Origin: Sulfitobacter sp. F26169L
GTDB taxonomy: Bacteria > Pseudomonadota > Alphaproteobacteria > Rhodobacterales > Rhodobacteraceae
DNA: 64,000 bases
Direction of reading: 5' to 3'
NCBI RefSeq assembly: GCF_026410285.1
Contig: NZ_JAPMLP010000001.1
Coordinates: 62,001 to 126,000, forward strand
A program made the translations under genes and the position numbers. The notes beneath the pieces are model-generated. The model was not told the DNA's origin and ran no database searches. It saw only the letters and a list, made by a program, of their open reading frames with translations. Shown here piece by piece: positions 26,020-34,489 of the stretch (position 1 is its first letter; each line of letters opens with the position of its first letter).

Positions 26020-26954
26020 CAGAACCCATGCTGGGCCGCCGTGAGGTTCTGCTGCTCAGTGCGTTCCTGATTGTGATGGGCGCAGGCTGGGGGGCCTCGC
26101 AGCCCCTGACGAAAATCGCGGTCAGTACCGGCTATGGTCATTTCGGACTGGTGTTCTGGCAACAGGTCATTGGCGCCGTTCTTATGGCGGTGGTTTGCAG
26201 GGTGCGGCGCAAACCGCTGCCGCGCACGAAGGCTGCGTTGCGCACCTATCTGTTGATTGCTCTGATCGGCACAGTCCTTCCCAACACGATGGGGTATCAG
26301 GCGGCTGTGCATCTGCCTTCGGGCGTGATGTCGCTGCTGCTGAGCGTTGTTCCGATGTTTGCCTTTGTCATCGCGCTGGGCCTTGGCAACGACCGTTTTG
26401 CAATGCGCCGCCTTGTCGGCCTGTGCGTTGGTCTTGCCGGGGTTTTAATCATCATCGCGCCGTCTGTCGATCTGGGGCAGCGTGTTCCGGTGGGCTGGGC
26501 TGCGGTCTATCTGGCAGTTGCGTTGTGTTATGCATTCGAGGGAAATTATGTGGCGCGGTGGGGCGTGGCCGGGCTGGACCCGGTCCAGTTGATGCTGGGT
26601 GCGTCCCTCACGGGATTGGTGATCGTGGCGCCGTTGGTTTTGGTCACTGGCCAGTTTGTTGCCCCCCTATGGCCGCTGCCAGTGCCGCAGGCAGCCTTTG
26701 CCGCGTCGGCGGTGATCCATGTGCTTGTCTATGCCAGCTATGTCTGGCTGGTGGCGCGGACGGGCGCAATATTTGCAGTGCAGGTCAGCTACTTTGTGAC
26801 GGGTTTCGGCCTGTTCTGGGCGTGGCTGGTATTGGGCGAGGCGTTTTCAAATATGGTCTGGATCGCGCTTGCTGCTATGTTTACCGGAATGTATCTGGTG
26901 CAGCCGCGGCCCCAAGCAGTGCTTGCCGCGGCGTCCGTGATACGCGACAACTAG
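26016..26954 (+). CDS. DMT-family (EamA) transporter
   Basis: The 312-residue protein has ten predicted membrane helices in two EamA repeats, the usual plan for drug/metabolite exporters of the inner membrane. The substrate cannot be read from the sequence. The start codon overlaps the YmdB-like stop by 4 nt. The last cytosolic residues run into the spacer before the SLC13 gene. Confidence 0.9.
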   Translation: MTEPMLGRREVLLLSAFLIVMGAGWGASQPLTKIAVSTGYGHFGLVFWQQVIGAVLMAVVCRVRRKPLPRTKAALRTYLLIALIGTVLPNTMGYQAAVHLPSGVMSLLLSVVPMFAFVIALGLGNDRFAMRRLVGLCVGLAGVLIIIAPSVDLGQRVPVGWAAVYLAVALCYAFEGNYVARWGVAGLDPVQLMLGASLTGLVIVAPLVLVTGQFVAPLWPLPVPQAAFAASAVIHVLVYASYVWLVARTGAIFAVQVSYFVTGFGLFWAWLVLGEAFSNMVWIALAAMFTGMYLVQPRPQAVLAAASVIRDN

Positions 26955-26980
26955 ACATCAACAGGGGCTGGCCCACGTAT

Positions 26981-28747
26981 ATGTTTGAACTTTCCCAATT
27001 TGCGCAGGCGATCCTTGCGCTCACCGTGGTGGCGGTGATGTTTATTCTGTTCTTGCGCGAAACGCTCCCGACCGAGGTTGTGGCCCTTGCGGGGGCTGCC
27101 GCGCTGCTGGCGATGGGGTTGCTACCCTATGAGGACGCGCGGATTGTGCTGTCCAACTCTGCCCCGTGGACGATTGCGGCGATGTTCATTGTAATGGGGG
27201 CGCTGGTGCGTACCGGCGCACTTGATGTGTTGACCCGAATGGCGGAGCGGTACGCGCGCACGAACCCCAAACTTGCGGTGGTCGGTGTGATCCTGTCGGT
27301 TATGGCTGCATCCGCGATTATGAACAATACGCCTGTGGTAGTGGTGATGATCCCTGTTGTGGTGCAGCTGAGCAAGACGCTGGGCACCAAGGCATCAAAG
27401 CTGCTGATCCCGCTGAGCTATGCGGCGATTATGGGCGGTTCGCTGACGCTGATCGGAACCTCGACCAACCTGCTGGTGGATGGTGTTGCCCGCTCTCAGG
27501 GGCTGGAGCCGTTCGGCATCTTTGAAATTCTGCCGATCGGTCTGGTGGTTTGCGCATGGGGTCTGATCTATATGGCAACCATCGGGCGGCGTCTGCTGCC
27601 CGAACGCGACAGCATGGCGGGCATGCTAAGTGACCGCTCGAAGATGAAATTTTTCTCCGAGGCGGTTGTGCCTGCGGAAAGCAACCTGATCGGGCGCGAA
27701 GTGCTGGATGTGAACCTGTTCAAACGGGACGGCGTGCGGCTGATCGACGTTGTGCGCGGGGATGCATCGTTGCGGCGCAATTTGAAAGATGTGGTGCTGC
27801 AATCGGGCGACCGCGTGGTCTTGCGCACGCAGATGGCCGAATTGTTGAGCCTTCAGGCCACGCCTGAACTGAAGCGCGTGGATCAGGTGTCGGCGGTTGA
27901 GACGACCACGGTAGAGGTGCTGATTACCCCGGGGTGCAAGATGATCGGACGCACCCTTGGCGCATTGCGGTTGCGGCGGCGCTATGGGGTGTATCCGTTG
28001 GCGGTGCATCGGCGTAACCAGAACATCGGTCGTCAGCTGGATGAACTTGTTGTGCGGGTGGGGGATACGCTGCTGCTGGAAGGCGCTGCAGAAGATATTC
28101 AGCGTCTGGCGCAGGATATGGACCTTGTGGAAGTGAGCACACCTTCCCAGCGCGCCTATCGGCGTGGACACGCGCCGATAGCAATCGCGGCACTTGCGGC
28201 GATTGTCGTGCTGGCCGCCTTGAACGTTGCGCCGATACTGATGCTGGCCGTCATTGCGGTTGCCGTGGTTCTGGTGACGGGGTGCATCGATGCAGACGAG
28301 GCATTCTCGTTTATCGACGGGCGATTGCTGGCGCTGATCTTTTCCATGCTTTGTGTGGGGTCTGCGTTGCAACATACCGGTGCTGTGCAACTGATCGTGG
28401 ACGCCATATCACCCACATTGGCGACCTTGCCGCCGACAGGTGTGATTTTCTGCGTGTTTTTGCTGACAACGATCTTTACTGAAATCGTGTCGAATAACGC
28501 TGTCGCGGTCATCATGACCCCGATTGCGATATCGCTGGCGGCGGCGCTGGGAATGGATCCGCGCGCGCTGGTGGTTGCGGTGATGATCGCCGCGTCCTGC
28601 GCCTTTGCCACGCCGATCGGATATCAGACCAACACGCTGGTTTATGGTCCGGGTGGGTACAAGTTCACGGACTTCATGCGCGTGGGAATTCCGTTGAATC
28701 TGTCCATGTCGTTGATCGCCAGCGCGGTGATCCCGCTGTTCTGGTGA
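26981..28747 (+). CDS. SLC13-family permease with two RCK_C domains
   Basis: The 588-residue protein has an N-terminal block of membrane helices carrying the family motif SAIMNNTPVVVV. Two TrkA/RCK_C domains follow in the cytosol (about 215-300 and 305-395). A second block of helices has the paired motif FTEIVSNNAVAVI and ends with ATPIGYQTNTLVYGPGGYKF. This is the CitT/ArsB-like, sodium-coupled dicarboxylate or sulfate transporter plan; the RCK_C insertion suggests gating by a small ligand. The substrate is not determinable. I set the start at 26981 where the helices begin; the frame stays open upstream inside the DMT gene, but that is a shadow. A similar gene lies convergently downstream. 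Confidence 0.9.
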   Translation: MFELSQFAQAILALTVVAVMFILFLRETLPTEVVALAGAAALLAMGLLPYEDARIVLSNSAPWTIAAMFIVMGALVRTGALDVLTRMAERYARTNPKLAVVGVILSVMAASAIMNNTPVVVVMIPVVVQLSKTLGTKASKLLIPLSYAAIMGGSLTLIGTSTNLLVDGVARSQGLEPFGIFEILPIGLVVCAWGLIYMATIGRRLLPERDSMAGMLSDRSKMKFFSEAVVPAESNLIGREVLDVNLFKRDGVRLIDVVRGDASLRRNLKDVVLQSGDRVVLRTQMAELLSLQATPELKRVDQVSAVETTTVEVLITPGCKMIGRTLGALRLRRRYGVYPLAVHRRNQNIGRQLDELVVRVGDTLLLEGAAEDIQRLAQDMDLVEVSTPSQRAYRRGHAPIAIAALAAIVVLAALNVAPILMLAVIAVAVVLVTGCIDADEAFSFIDGRLLALIFSMLCVGSALQHTGAVQLIVDAISPTLATLPPTGVIFCVFLLTTIFTEIVSNNAVAVIMTPIAISLAAALGMDPRALVVAVMIAASCAFATPIGYQTNTLVYGPGGYKFTDFMRVGIPLNLSMSLIASAVIPLFW

Positions 28748-28754
28748 AGGGGCT

Positions 28755-28804
28755 AGGGCCTGACGGCCCTCTGGAGGCTCTGCCTCCAGACCTCCGGAGT
28801 TTTC
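28755..28804. repeat. Cluster of three hairpins between convergent permeases (REP-like/terminator)
   Basis: AGGGCC-TGAC-GGCCCT (28755-28770), CTGGAGGC-TCT-GCCTCCAG (28771-28789) and the palindrome CTCCGGAG (28792-28799) followed by T residues lie back to back. The GGAGGCTCTGCCTCC form recalls a GC-rich hairpin element common between genes in Rhodobacterales. It probably terminates transcription from at least the left. Confidence 0.75.
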
Positions 28805-28845
28805 GGGAAAAATGAAGCGGGGCGGGAAAAGCGCCGTTCTTCATC

Positions 28846-30618
28846 TTAAAGAGGCCAGAAGAACAGGATCGCGGGGATGGATACCGTCACTACGATGATT
28901 TCCAGTGGCAGTCCCATGCGCCAGTAATCCCCGAATCCGTATCCGCCGGGGCCGAGGATCAGTGTATTGTTCTTGTGACCGATTGGCGTGAGAAACGCGG
29001 AGGATGCGGCGATCGCCACCGCCATGAGGAACGGATCGGGGTTTACGCCCAACGACTGGGCCATCTGGATGCCGACCGGAGCCGCGACAATCGTTGTAGC
29101 GGTGTTGTTGAGGACGTCCGACAGGGTCATGGTGACGATCATGAGGATTGTCAAAACCGCCCATGCAGGCATCCCTGCGGTCAGGCTGACCAGAGAGCCT
29201 GCAATAAGTTCGGTGCCGCCGGATTTTTCGAGCGCTGCCCCCAGCGGGATCATAGAGCCCAGCAGCACTACGACTGGCCATTCGATGTGTGTGTAAAGCT
29301 CTGACAGGGGAACGATTTTGGTCAGCACATAGGCAACGACAACGATCCCCAGTGCAACGGGCAGATAGATAAGGCCGAACGAAGCGGCGACAACCGCCCC
29401 CGCAAATAGCCCGATTGCCAGCCAGACCTTGCTGTTTTCCGTGACCGCGAGTCCGCGGTCGGCAAGGGGCAGCACGCCCAGCCATTCGGTGACATCGTCG
29501 CCCGTGTCGCGCGGCACAAGCAGCAGCAGGATATCACCGGATTCCAGCGTGGTTTTGCGCAGCAGAGACGTTATCCTGCGGCCCCGCCGCGAAATGCCCA
29601 GTAGTACAGTGCGCTGGCGCCATGCAAGCCCCACAGCCTGTGCCGTCCGACCCGCAAGGCGGCTTTCCTCGGTGACGACAACTTCGATAATTTCGACACC
29701 TTCACCATCTGCCCGCAAGCGATGTTCGCGCGCACTGTCGGCCACAGCCAGATCAAGTGTCGAGCGGAATTCATCTAATGCGTCGGGCGTTGCCTCTAGC
29801 ACCAGCGCATCGCCCTCTTTCAGGACGGTGTTCATGGCGCGGCCATACAGGCGCTTGCCCTTGCGCATCAGGCCGATGATGCTGACGTCGGTCTTATGGC
29901 CCGTCTCCTCCAGCTCGGACAGGCGTTTGCCGATGTGTTTGCTATCTTCGGGCACGACCAGTTCTGCGATATAGGCATCAAGGTCCTCGGCGCTGAGACC
30001 ACCATCTTCGCGCGCAGGGATCAACCGCCAGCCAACCAGTGCGACAAACGCCAGACCCGCCAGCGCGGCAACGCCGCCCACTGGGGCGAAATCGAACATC
30101 TTGAACGGCGCGCCGAGGGATTCTTCGCGAATGGCGGCGATGATGATGTTTGGCGGCGTGCCGATCAAGGTAGCCATACCGCCAAGGATGGTGGCAAAAG
30201 AGAGCGGCATCAGCGACAGCCCCGGCGAACGGCCGGCCTTGCGCGCCGTCTGGATATCGACCGGCATCAGCAGCGCCAAAGCTGCCACGTTATTCATGAA
30301 CGCGGACAATACGCCGCCCACAGCCCCCATCAGCGTAATATGCGCCCCCAGCGAGCGGGACGAATCCACCAGCGTGCGGGTAATAAGCAGCACAGCGCCC
30401 GATCGCACTAGACCGGCAGACACAACCAGAACCAGCGCCACCACCAGTGTGGCGGGATGACCAAAGCCGCTGAAGGCGTCCTTGCTATCTACAACCCCCA
30501 GCACAACGCCTGCCATTAGGGCGGCAAAAGCTACGATGTCATATCTGAACCGTCCCCAGAGCAGCAGGCCGAATACAGCGCCGAAGAGTGAGAAGAGGAT
30601 GATCTGGTCAGATGTCAT
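28846..30618 (-). CDS. SLC13-family permease with two RCK_C domains (second copy)
   Basis: The 590-residue transporter has the same plan as the convergent gene: membrane block, two TrkA_C/RCK_C domains (about 205-375) and a second membrane block. Motifs are FMNNVAALALLMP, ATLIGTPPNIIIAA, LSDVLNNTATTIV and LTPIGHKNNTLILGPGGYGFGDYW. The two proteins are clearly paralogous in layout but divergent in sequence, so this is not a recent duplication. I chose the ATG at 30618 because the upstream 59 codons of open frame are hydrophilic and lack support. The ribosome-binding site is weak. Substrate unknown (dicarboxylate, sulfate and similar are possible). Confidence 0.88.
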   Translation of the reverse strand: MTSDQIILFSLFGAVFGLLLWGRFRYDIVAFAALMAGVVLGVVDSKDAFSGFGHPATLVVALVLVVSAGLVRSGAVLLITRTLVDSSRSLGAHITLMGAVGGVLSAFMNNVAALALLMPVDIQTARKAGRSPGLSLMPLSFATILGGMATLIGTPPNIIIAAIREESLGAPFKMFDFAPVGGVAALAGLAFVALVGWRLIPAREDGGLSAEDLDAYIAELVVPEDSKHIGKRLSELEETGHKTDVSIIGLMRKGKRLYGRAMNTVLKEGDALVLEATPDALDEFRSTLDLAVADSAREHRLRADGEGVEIIEVVVTEESRLAGRTAQAVGLAWRQRTVLLGISRRGRRITSLLRKTTLESGDILLLLVPRDTGDDVTEWLGVLPLADRGLAVTENSKVWLAIGLFAGAVVAASFGLIYLPVALGIVVVAYVLTKIVPLSELYTHIEWPVVVLLGSMIPLGAALEKSGGTELIAGSLVSLTAGMPAWAVLTILMIVTMTLSDVLNNTATTIVAAPVGIQMAQSLGVNPDPFLMAVAIAASSAFLTPIGHKNNTLILGPGGYGFGDYWRMGLPLEIIVVTVSIPAILFFWPL

Positions 30619-30820
30619 AGGGGCTATCCCGTTGGAGTTTTGGTTACTGTATCCAGCCGCAACGAGGACCGCCAGTTGCGATCTGTGTGCCAGCAGGGAG
30701 AGCAGCAAATCAACGGCCATGCCTCTGCTGCGGCGAAACGTAGGGTGCAGGTGTCCGGTTGTGACACGGTGCTGCCATCGCGCGGGGGCCTTCAACTGCG
30801 AGCGCGACGCAGCAGCCTAC

Positions 30821-30850
30821 TTGAAGAATGACGCCGCTGTGACGTATAGA
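30821..30850 (+). promoter_or_regulatory. Likely promoter of yebC
   Basis: TTGAAG (30821-30826) and TATAGA (30845-30850) are 18 bp apart, about 30 nt before the yebC ATG. Confidence 0.5.
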
Positions 30851-30879
30851 GACGCAAATCAGAATTGTCGGAGACATAC

Positions 30880-31626
30880 ATGGCAGGCCATTCCAAATGG
30901 GCAAATATTCAACATCGCAAAGGGCGTCAGGACAAGCTGCGCTCCAAGATGTTCTCGAAATTCTCCAAGGAGATCACCGTCGCTGCAAAGATGGGCGACC
31001 CAGATCCCGATAAAAACCCGCGCCTGCGCCTTGCCGTGAAGGAGGCCAAGCAGGCCTCCATGCCCAAGGACAACATCGATCGCGCGATCAAGAAAGCTAT
31101 CGGGGGCGATGCGGAGGATTACGAAGAAATCCGTTATGAAGGCTATGGTAACAACGGCGTTGCAGTGATCGTCGAAACGATGACGGACAACCGCAACCGC
31201 ACGGCATCAACTGTGCGTTCTACCTTTACCAAATACGGCGGCAATCTTGGCGAAACCGGCAGCGTTGGGTTCATGTTCGACCGGAAGGGCGAAGTGACCT
31301 ATCCGCCCGAAGTCGGGGATGCCGACACCGTAATGATGGCCGCCATCGAGGCGGGTGCGGAAGATGTCGAAAGCAGCGAAGACGGGCACGTGATCTATTG
31401 TGCCGACACCGATCTGAACGAAGTATCCAACGCACTTGAGGCGGTTTTGGGCGAAAGCGACAGTACGAAGTTGATCTGGCGTCCGACCACCACAACCGAG
31501 CTTGACCTTGAAGGTATGGAAAAGCTGATGAAGCTGATCGACGCGTTGGAAGACGATGACGATGTGCAGCGCGTAACCGCGAATTTCGAAGCCTCGGACG
31601 AGGTAATGGCCGCGCTGGGAGACTAA
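30880..31626 (+). CDS. yebC: YebC/PmpR-family protein (transcription/translation factor)
   Basis: The 248-residue protein starts with the diagnostic [17 protein letters not shown]. It has the three-domain YebC plan, including [19 protein letters not shown] and FMFDRKGEV. YebC proteins were described as DNA-binding regulators (PmpR), and more recent work links the family to relief of ribosome stalling. I chose the ATG at 30880 with GGAGA upstream over one 15 nt earlier. A strong terminator follows. In many alphaproteobacteria yebC lies near ruvC; that is not the case here. Confidence 0.95.
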   Translation: MAGHSKWANIQHRKGRQDKLRSKMFSKFSKEITVAAKMGDPDPDKNPRLRLAVKEAKQASMPKDNIDRAIKKAIGGDAEDYEEIRYEGYGNNGVAVIVETMTDNRNRTASTVRSTFTKYGGNLGETGSVGFMFDRKGEVTYPPEVGDADTVMMAAIEAGAEDVESSEDGHVIYCADTDLNEVSNALEAVLGESDSTKLIWRPTTTTELDLEGMEKLMKLIDALEDDDDVQRVTANFEASDEVMAALGD

Positions 31627-31644
31627 CCCGCAGGGAAGGCTACG

Positions 31645-31686
31645 CAAAAAGCGCCGCGGCATCTAATGCCGCGGCGCTTTTTGTTT
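31645..31686. terminator. Strong bidirectional terminator after yebC
   Basis: AAAAAGCGCCGCGGCAT pairs with ATGCCGCGGCGCTTTTT around CTA, with flanking A and T runs that could work on both strands. It lies between yebC and the convergent small gene. Confidence 0.93.
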
Positions 31687-31757
31687 TCAATGCAGAACAT
31701 TCAGAAATAGAAACACGCTGCACGGGATCCGCTAGGCATGGAATTAATCAGGCCGCT

Positions 31758-32006
31758 TCAGGTTGCCTGACCCATGGAGCGCAGTAGCCCCCAAATACCG
31801 TTTTGATTGCTGCGTTTTCGGCGGATCACTTCGCGCTGGCTGGAAATGCTGGCCAGCACGCGTTTTACCTCGTTGAGGCGCGCCATAGCGCCACTGCCAC
31901 CTGCGCTGGCCTGCATCCGCAGGATTTTCGCCTGCGTTTCCAGTGCGCCTGCGATTACTTCTAGTTCGGTTTGGCTGATTTCCAGCTTCTTAATCATATC
32001 GGGCAT
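31758..32006 (-). CDS. Small helical protein, unknown function
   Basis: An 82-residue hydrophilic protein, predicted mostly helical (TELEVIAGALETQAKILRM, then ARLNEVKRVLASISSQREV). It has no signal, membrane helix or cysteine motif. GGAAA precedes the ATG at 32006; an in-frame ATG at 31994 is an alternative. It looks like a coiled-coil-forming cytosolic protein. I do not recognise a family. It is flanked by a terminator on one side and an AT-rich gap on the other. Confidence 0.7.
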   Translation of the reverse strand: MPDMIKKLEISQTELEVIAGALETQAKILRMQASAGGSGAMARLNEVKRVLASISSQREVIRRKRSNQNGIWGLLRSMGQAT

Positions 32007-32058
32007 CTGCGGTTTCCTTCATCACTGTGGGGCAGATAGTCATTCGGACGTATATACG

Positions 32059-32202
32059 CTAGGGGAGATCGATCAGTTTCACGTGAACGGACGAAATATT
32101 ATCGAAACAAGTTTTATTTCGGGCAAGATATTGAAATTTTGCAGAAGTTTTCGACCAGTTCTTTTCTACAAAAATTCCATTTTCGTCTGGCTCATGTGTC
32201 AT
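32059..32202 (-). CDS. Possible 47-residue small protein in an AT-rich gap
   Basis: The frame begins MTHEPDENGIFVEKNWSKTS and ends SSVHVKLIDLP. GAAGG lies 6 nt before the ATG. The sequence is hydrophilic with one Cys and no known motif. It fills most of the 300-bp gap between the small helical gene and argO. The region is more AT-rich than its neighbours, which could mean a transferred or non-coding stretch. Nothing else is visible in the gap. Confidence 0.38.
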   Translation of the reverse strand: MTHEPDENGIFVEKNWSKTSAKFQYLARNKTCFDNISSVHVKLIDLP

Positions 32203-32307
32203 GTAGCGCCTTCGCAGCCATAGATTGCGATGTGACATGCCTCGACACGGTGGCAGTGCGCGCATAGGACACAGGCGCGCAATAATCGCGACAGGAAAGG
32301 CCCGCTC

Positions 32308-32907
32308 ATGATGTCATCGTTTGTTCCTGGCTTCCTGCTAAGTCTTTCCCTTATCGTTGCGATCGGGGCGCAAAATGCATTTGTGCTGCGGCAGGGATTG
32401 CGGCGCGAGCATGTATTCTGGGTTTGCCTGACCTGTGGTGTGTCCGATGCGTTGCTGATTACTGCGGGTGTGGCAGGGTTCGGCGCGCTGGCGCACAACG
32501 TGCCGTGGTTCGAAACAGTCATGCGGTACGGCGGCGCAGCGTTTCTGATCGTTTATGGGTGGCGCAACGCGCTCAGTGCATGGCGGGGTGGGGAAGCGTT
32601 GATCACCGAAGGCCGCGCGCCCACGTCGCTGGGGCGGACATTGCTGACGCTGCTGGCGCTCACATGGCTCAACCCGCATGTCTATCTTGATACGCTTGTT
32701 CTGCTCGGTTCGATCTCGGCGCAATATGACGACCGGCTGGCATTTGGCAGCGGCGCAGTGTTGGCAAGCATCGTTTTCTTCTTTGCGTTGGGGTATGGCG
32801 CGCGCCTGTTGCAGCCTGTTTTTGCAAAACCGGTCAGCTGGCGGGTGCTGGATGCGTTGATCGCGCTGACCATGTGGGTCATTGCGGCGACGTTGTTGAT
32901 GCACTAA
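32308..32907 (+). CDS. argO: LysE/ArgO-family amino acid exporter
   Basis: The 199-residue inner-membrane protein has about six helices and the N-terminal motif of the family (FLLSLSLIVAIGAQNAFVLRQG, residues 9-30). TWLNPHVYLDTLVLLGS is near residue 115. The form is closest to ArgO, which exports arginine; lysine is also possible. No dedicated LysR (ArgP/LysG) regulator is adjacent. A DMT transporter gene follows in the same direction. Confidence 0.9.
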   Translation: MMSSFVPGFLLSLSLIVAIGAQNAFVLRQGLRREHVFWVCLTCGVSDALLITAGVAGFGALAHNVPWFETVMRYGGAAFLIVYGWRNALSAWRGGEALITEGRAPTSLGRTLLTLLALTWLNPHVYLDTLVLLGSISAQYDDRLAFGSGAVLASIVFFFALGYGARLLQPVFAKPVSWRVLDALIALTMWVIAATLLMH

Positions 32908-32943
32908 CCCCGCACCTACCCAACAGGATTGCGACCGGACCCT

Positions 32944-33846
32944 ATGCTGCTGCAAAAAAAACAAAGCCCGTTGATGGGCATCTTCTGGATGGCTGTGACA
33001 GGCTTTTGCTTTATTATGGTAACCGCGCTGGTCAAAACCATGGGACCACGCCTGCCCGCAGGGGAGGCGGCATTTTTGCGCTATGCAATGGGGTTTGTGT
33101 TTTTGATTCCTGCGTTGCTGTCACTGCGCACAGCGCACCTGACACGACGACAGTGGGTGCTGTTTTCGGTGCGCGGGTTTTTCCACGCGGGTGGGGTAAT
33201 ATTATGGTTTTACGCCATGGTTCGTATTCCCATCGCCGAAGTGACCGCGATGAATTACCTCGCGCCGATCTATGTGACCGTTGGCGCTGCCATTTTTCTG
33301 GGCGAGCGTCTGGCGGCGCGGCGTATTATCGCGGTGATTATTGGTCTCGTCGGCGCGGCGATAATCCTGCGCCCCGGATTTCGCGAAGTCAGCAGCGGCC
33401 ATATCGCAATGCTGATCGCAGCTGTCGTCTTTGCTGGCAGCTATCTGGTGGCCAAGGTGATGGCCGACGAAGTGAAACCGGGCATCGTTGTGGCGCTGCT
33501 GGCGGTTTTCGTGACCATCGGCTTGGCGCCCTTTGCCGCTGCGGATTGGATCACACCGACAGGGCAAGAGCTCAAGTATCTGGCGGGGGTGGCATTTTTT
33601 GCAACCGCAGGTCACTACACCATGACGCTGGCCTTTGCCGCCGCACCTGTGACAGTGACCCAGCCGGTCACTTTTTTACAACTGATCTGGGCCGCGCTTC
33701 TGGGCGCATTGTGGTTTATGGAGCCGGTTGACATTTGGGTGGTGCTGGGCGGCTTTGTGATCCTTGGATCGGTGTTTTTCATAACGTGGCGTGAGGCCAT
33801 GCTAAACCGCCGCGTGACACCGGATGCCCCTGCCACAAAGGGTTGA
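32944..33846 (+). CDS. DMT-family (EamA) transporter
   Basis: The 300-residue protein has ten predicted membrane helices in two EamA repeats (GEAAFLRYAMGF and NYLAPIYVTVGAAIFLGERL in the first; TQPVTFLQLIWAALLG in the second). It resembles the RhaT/RarD-like exporters, but the substrate is unknown. The frame extends five codons upstream to a TTG; I prefer the ATG. It sits between argO and betI, so it could belong to either neighbourhood. Confidence 0.9.
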   Translation: MLLQKKQSPLMGIFWMAVTGFCFIMVTALVKTMGPRLPAGEAAFLRYAMGFVFLIPALLSLRTAHLTRRQWVLFSVRGFFHAGGVILWFYAMVRIPIAEVTAMNYLAPIYVTVGAAIFLGERLAARRIIAVIIGLVGAAIILRPGFREVSSGHIAMLIAAVVFAGSYLVAKVMADEVKPGIVVALLAVFVTIGLAPFAAADWITPTGQELKYLAGVAFFATAGHYTMTLAFAAAPVTVTQPVTFLQLIWAALLGALWFMEPVDIWVVLGGFVILGSVFFITWREAMLNRRVTPDAPATKG

Positions 33847-33853
33847 TTTTTTC

Positions 33854-33871
33854 TTGATTGACCGATCAATC
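33854..33871. promoter_or_regulatory. Probable BetI operator
   Basis: TTGATTGACCGATCAATC is a near-perfect inverted repeat (GATTGA-CC/GATCAATC) about 45 bp before betI. It resembles the ATTGA...TCAAT type of site bound by BetI in enterobacteria. It would give autoregulation of the choline cluster. Confidence 0.6.
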
Positions 33872-33916
33872 TAAAACCTGCACGTTGCGCGGCATGTTCA
33901 GAACGGTCCGATTCTA

Positions 33917-34486
33917 ATGCCAAAGCTGGGGATGGAGCCTGTGCGCCGTGCCGCACTGGTGAAAGCAACGATTCAAGAAATCGGGCGCGCGCAGTCGTTG
34001 GATGTGACCGTCGGGCAGATCGCCAAAGCGGCGGGCATGTCCACGGCGCTGGCACATCACTACTTTGGCGGCAAACAGCAGATTTTTCTTGCAGCGATGC
34101 GCCATATTCTTACGGAATACTCTGTCGAAGTGCGCCGATGCCTTGCCCCGACCACCACCGCGCGCCAGCGCGCCGAGGCGATCATCACGGCCAGTTTTGA
34201 TGAAACCTGTTTTGCGCCTGCCACTGTGGCCGCATGGATGACACTTTATGCAGGCGCGCCCGCACAGCCACAGATGAACCGGCTGGTGACGCTGTACCAG
34301 TCGCGCCTGCGTTCAAACCTGACCCATGCATTACGCCCGTTGACAAACACCCCGCAGAGGCATGCAGATATGCTGGCCGCCCTGATTGACGGCCTTTATC
34401 TGCGCGCAGCCTTGTCCGCCGACACGACCGGCGAAAACGCCAGACAAACCGCGCTGCGTGCCCTGAATATGTTTGTAAAGGACTAG
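33917..34486 (+). CDS. betI: TetR-family repressor of choline metabolism
   Basis: The 189-residue protein has an N-terminal TetR helix-turn-helix (TVGQIAKAAGMSTALAHHYF, about residues 32-51). Its C-terminal domain matches BetI, including ATVAAWMTLYAGAPAQPQMNRL. In E. coli BetI represses the bet genes and is relieved by choline. It leads the cluster betI-betC-transporter-betB-small gene-betA, and an operator-like inverted repeat lies upstream. betC starts 4 nt after its stop. Confidence 0.93.
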   Translation: MPKLGMEPVRRAALVKATIQEIGRAQSLDVTVGQIAKAAGMSTALAHHYFGGKQQIFLAAMRHILTEYSVEVRRCLAPTTTARQRAEAIITASFDETCFAPATVAAWMTLYAGAPAQPQMNRLVTLYQSRLRSNLTHALRPLTNTPQRHADMLAALIDGLYLRAALSADTTGENARQTALRALNMFVKD

Positions 34487-34489
34487 ACA

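Noticed and set aside
26195..26980. Long N-terminal extension of the plus-strand SLC13 gene
   Set aside because: It is the Cys/Gly-rich shadow of the DMT transporter in another frame; the membrane protein proper starts at 26981.
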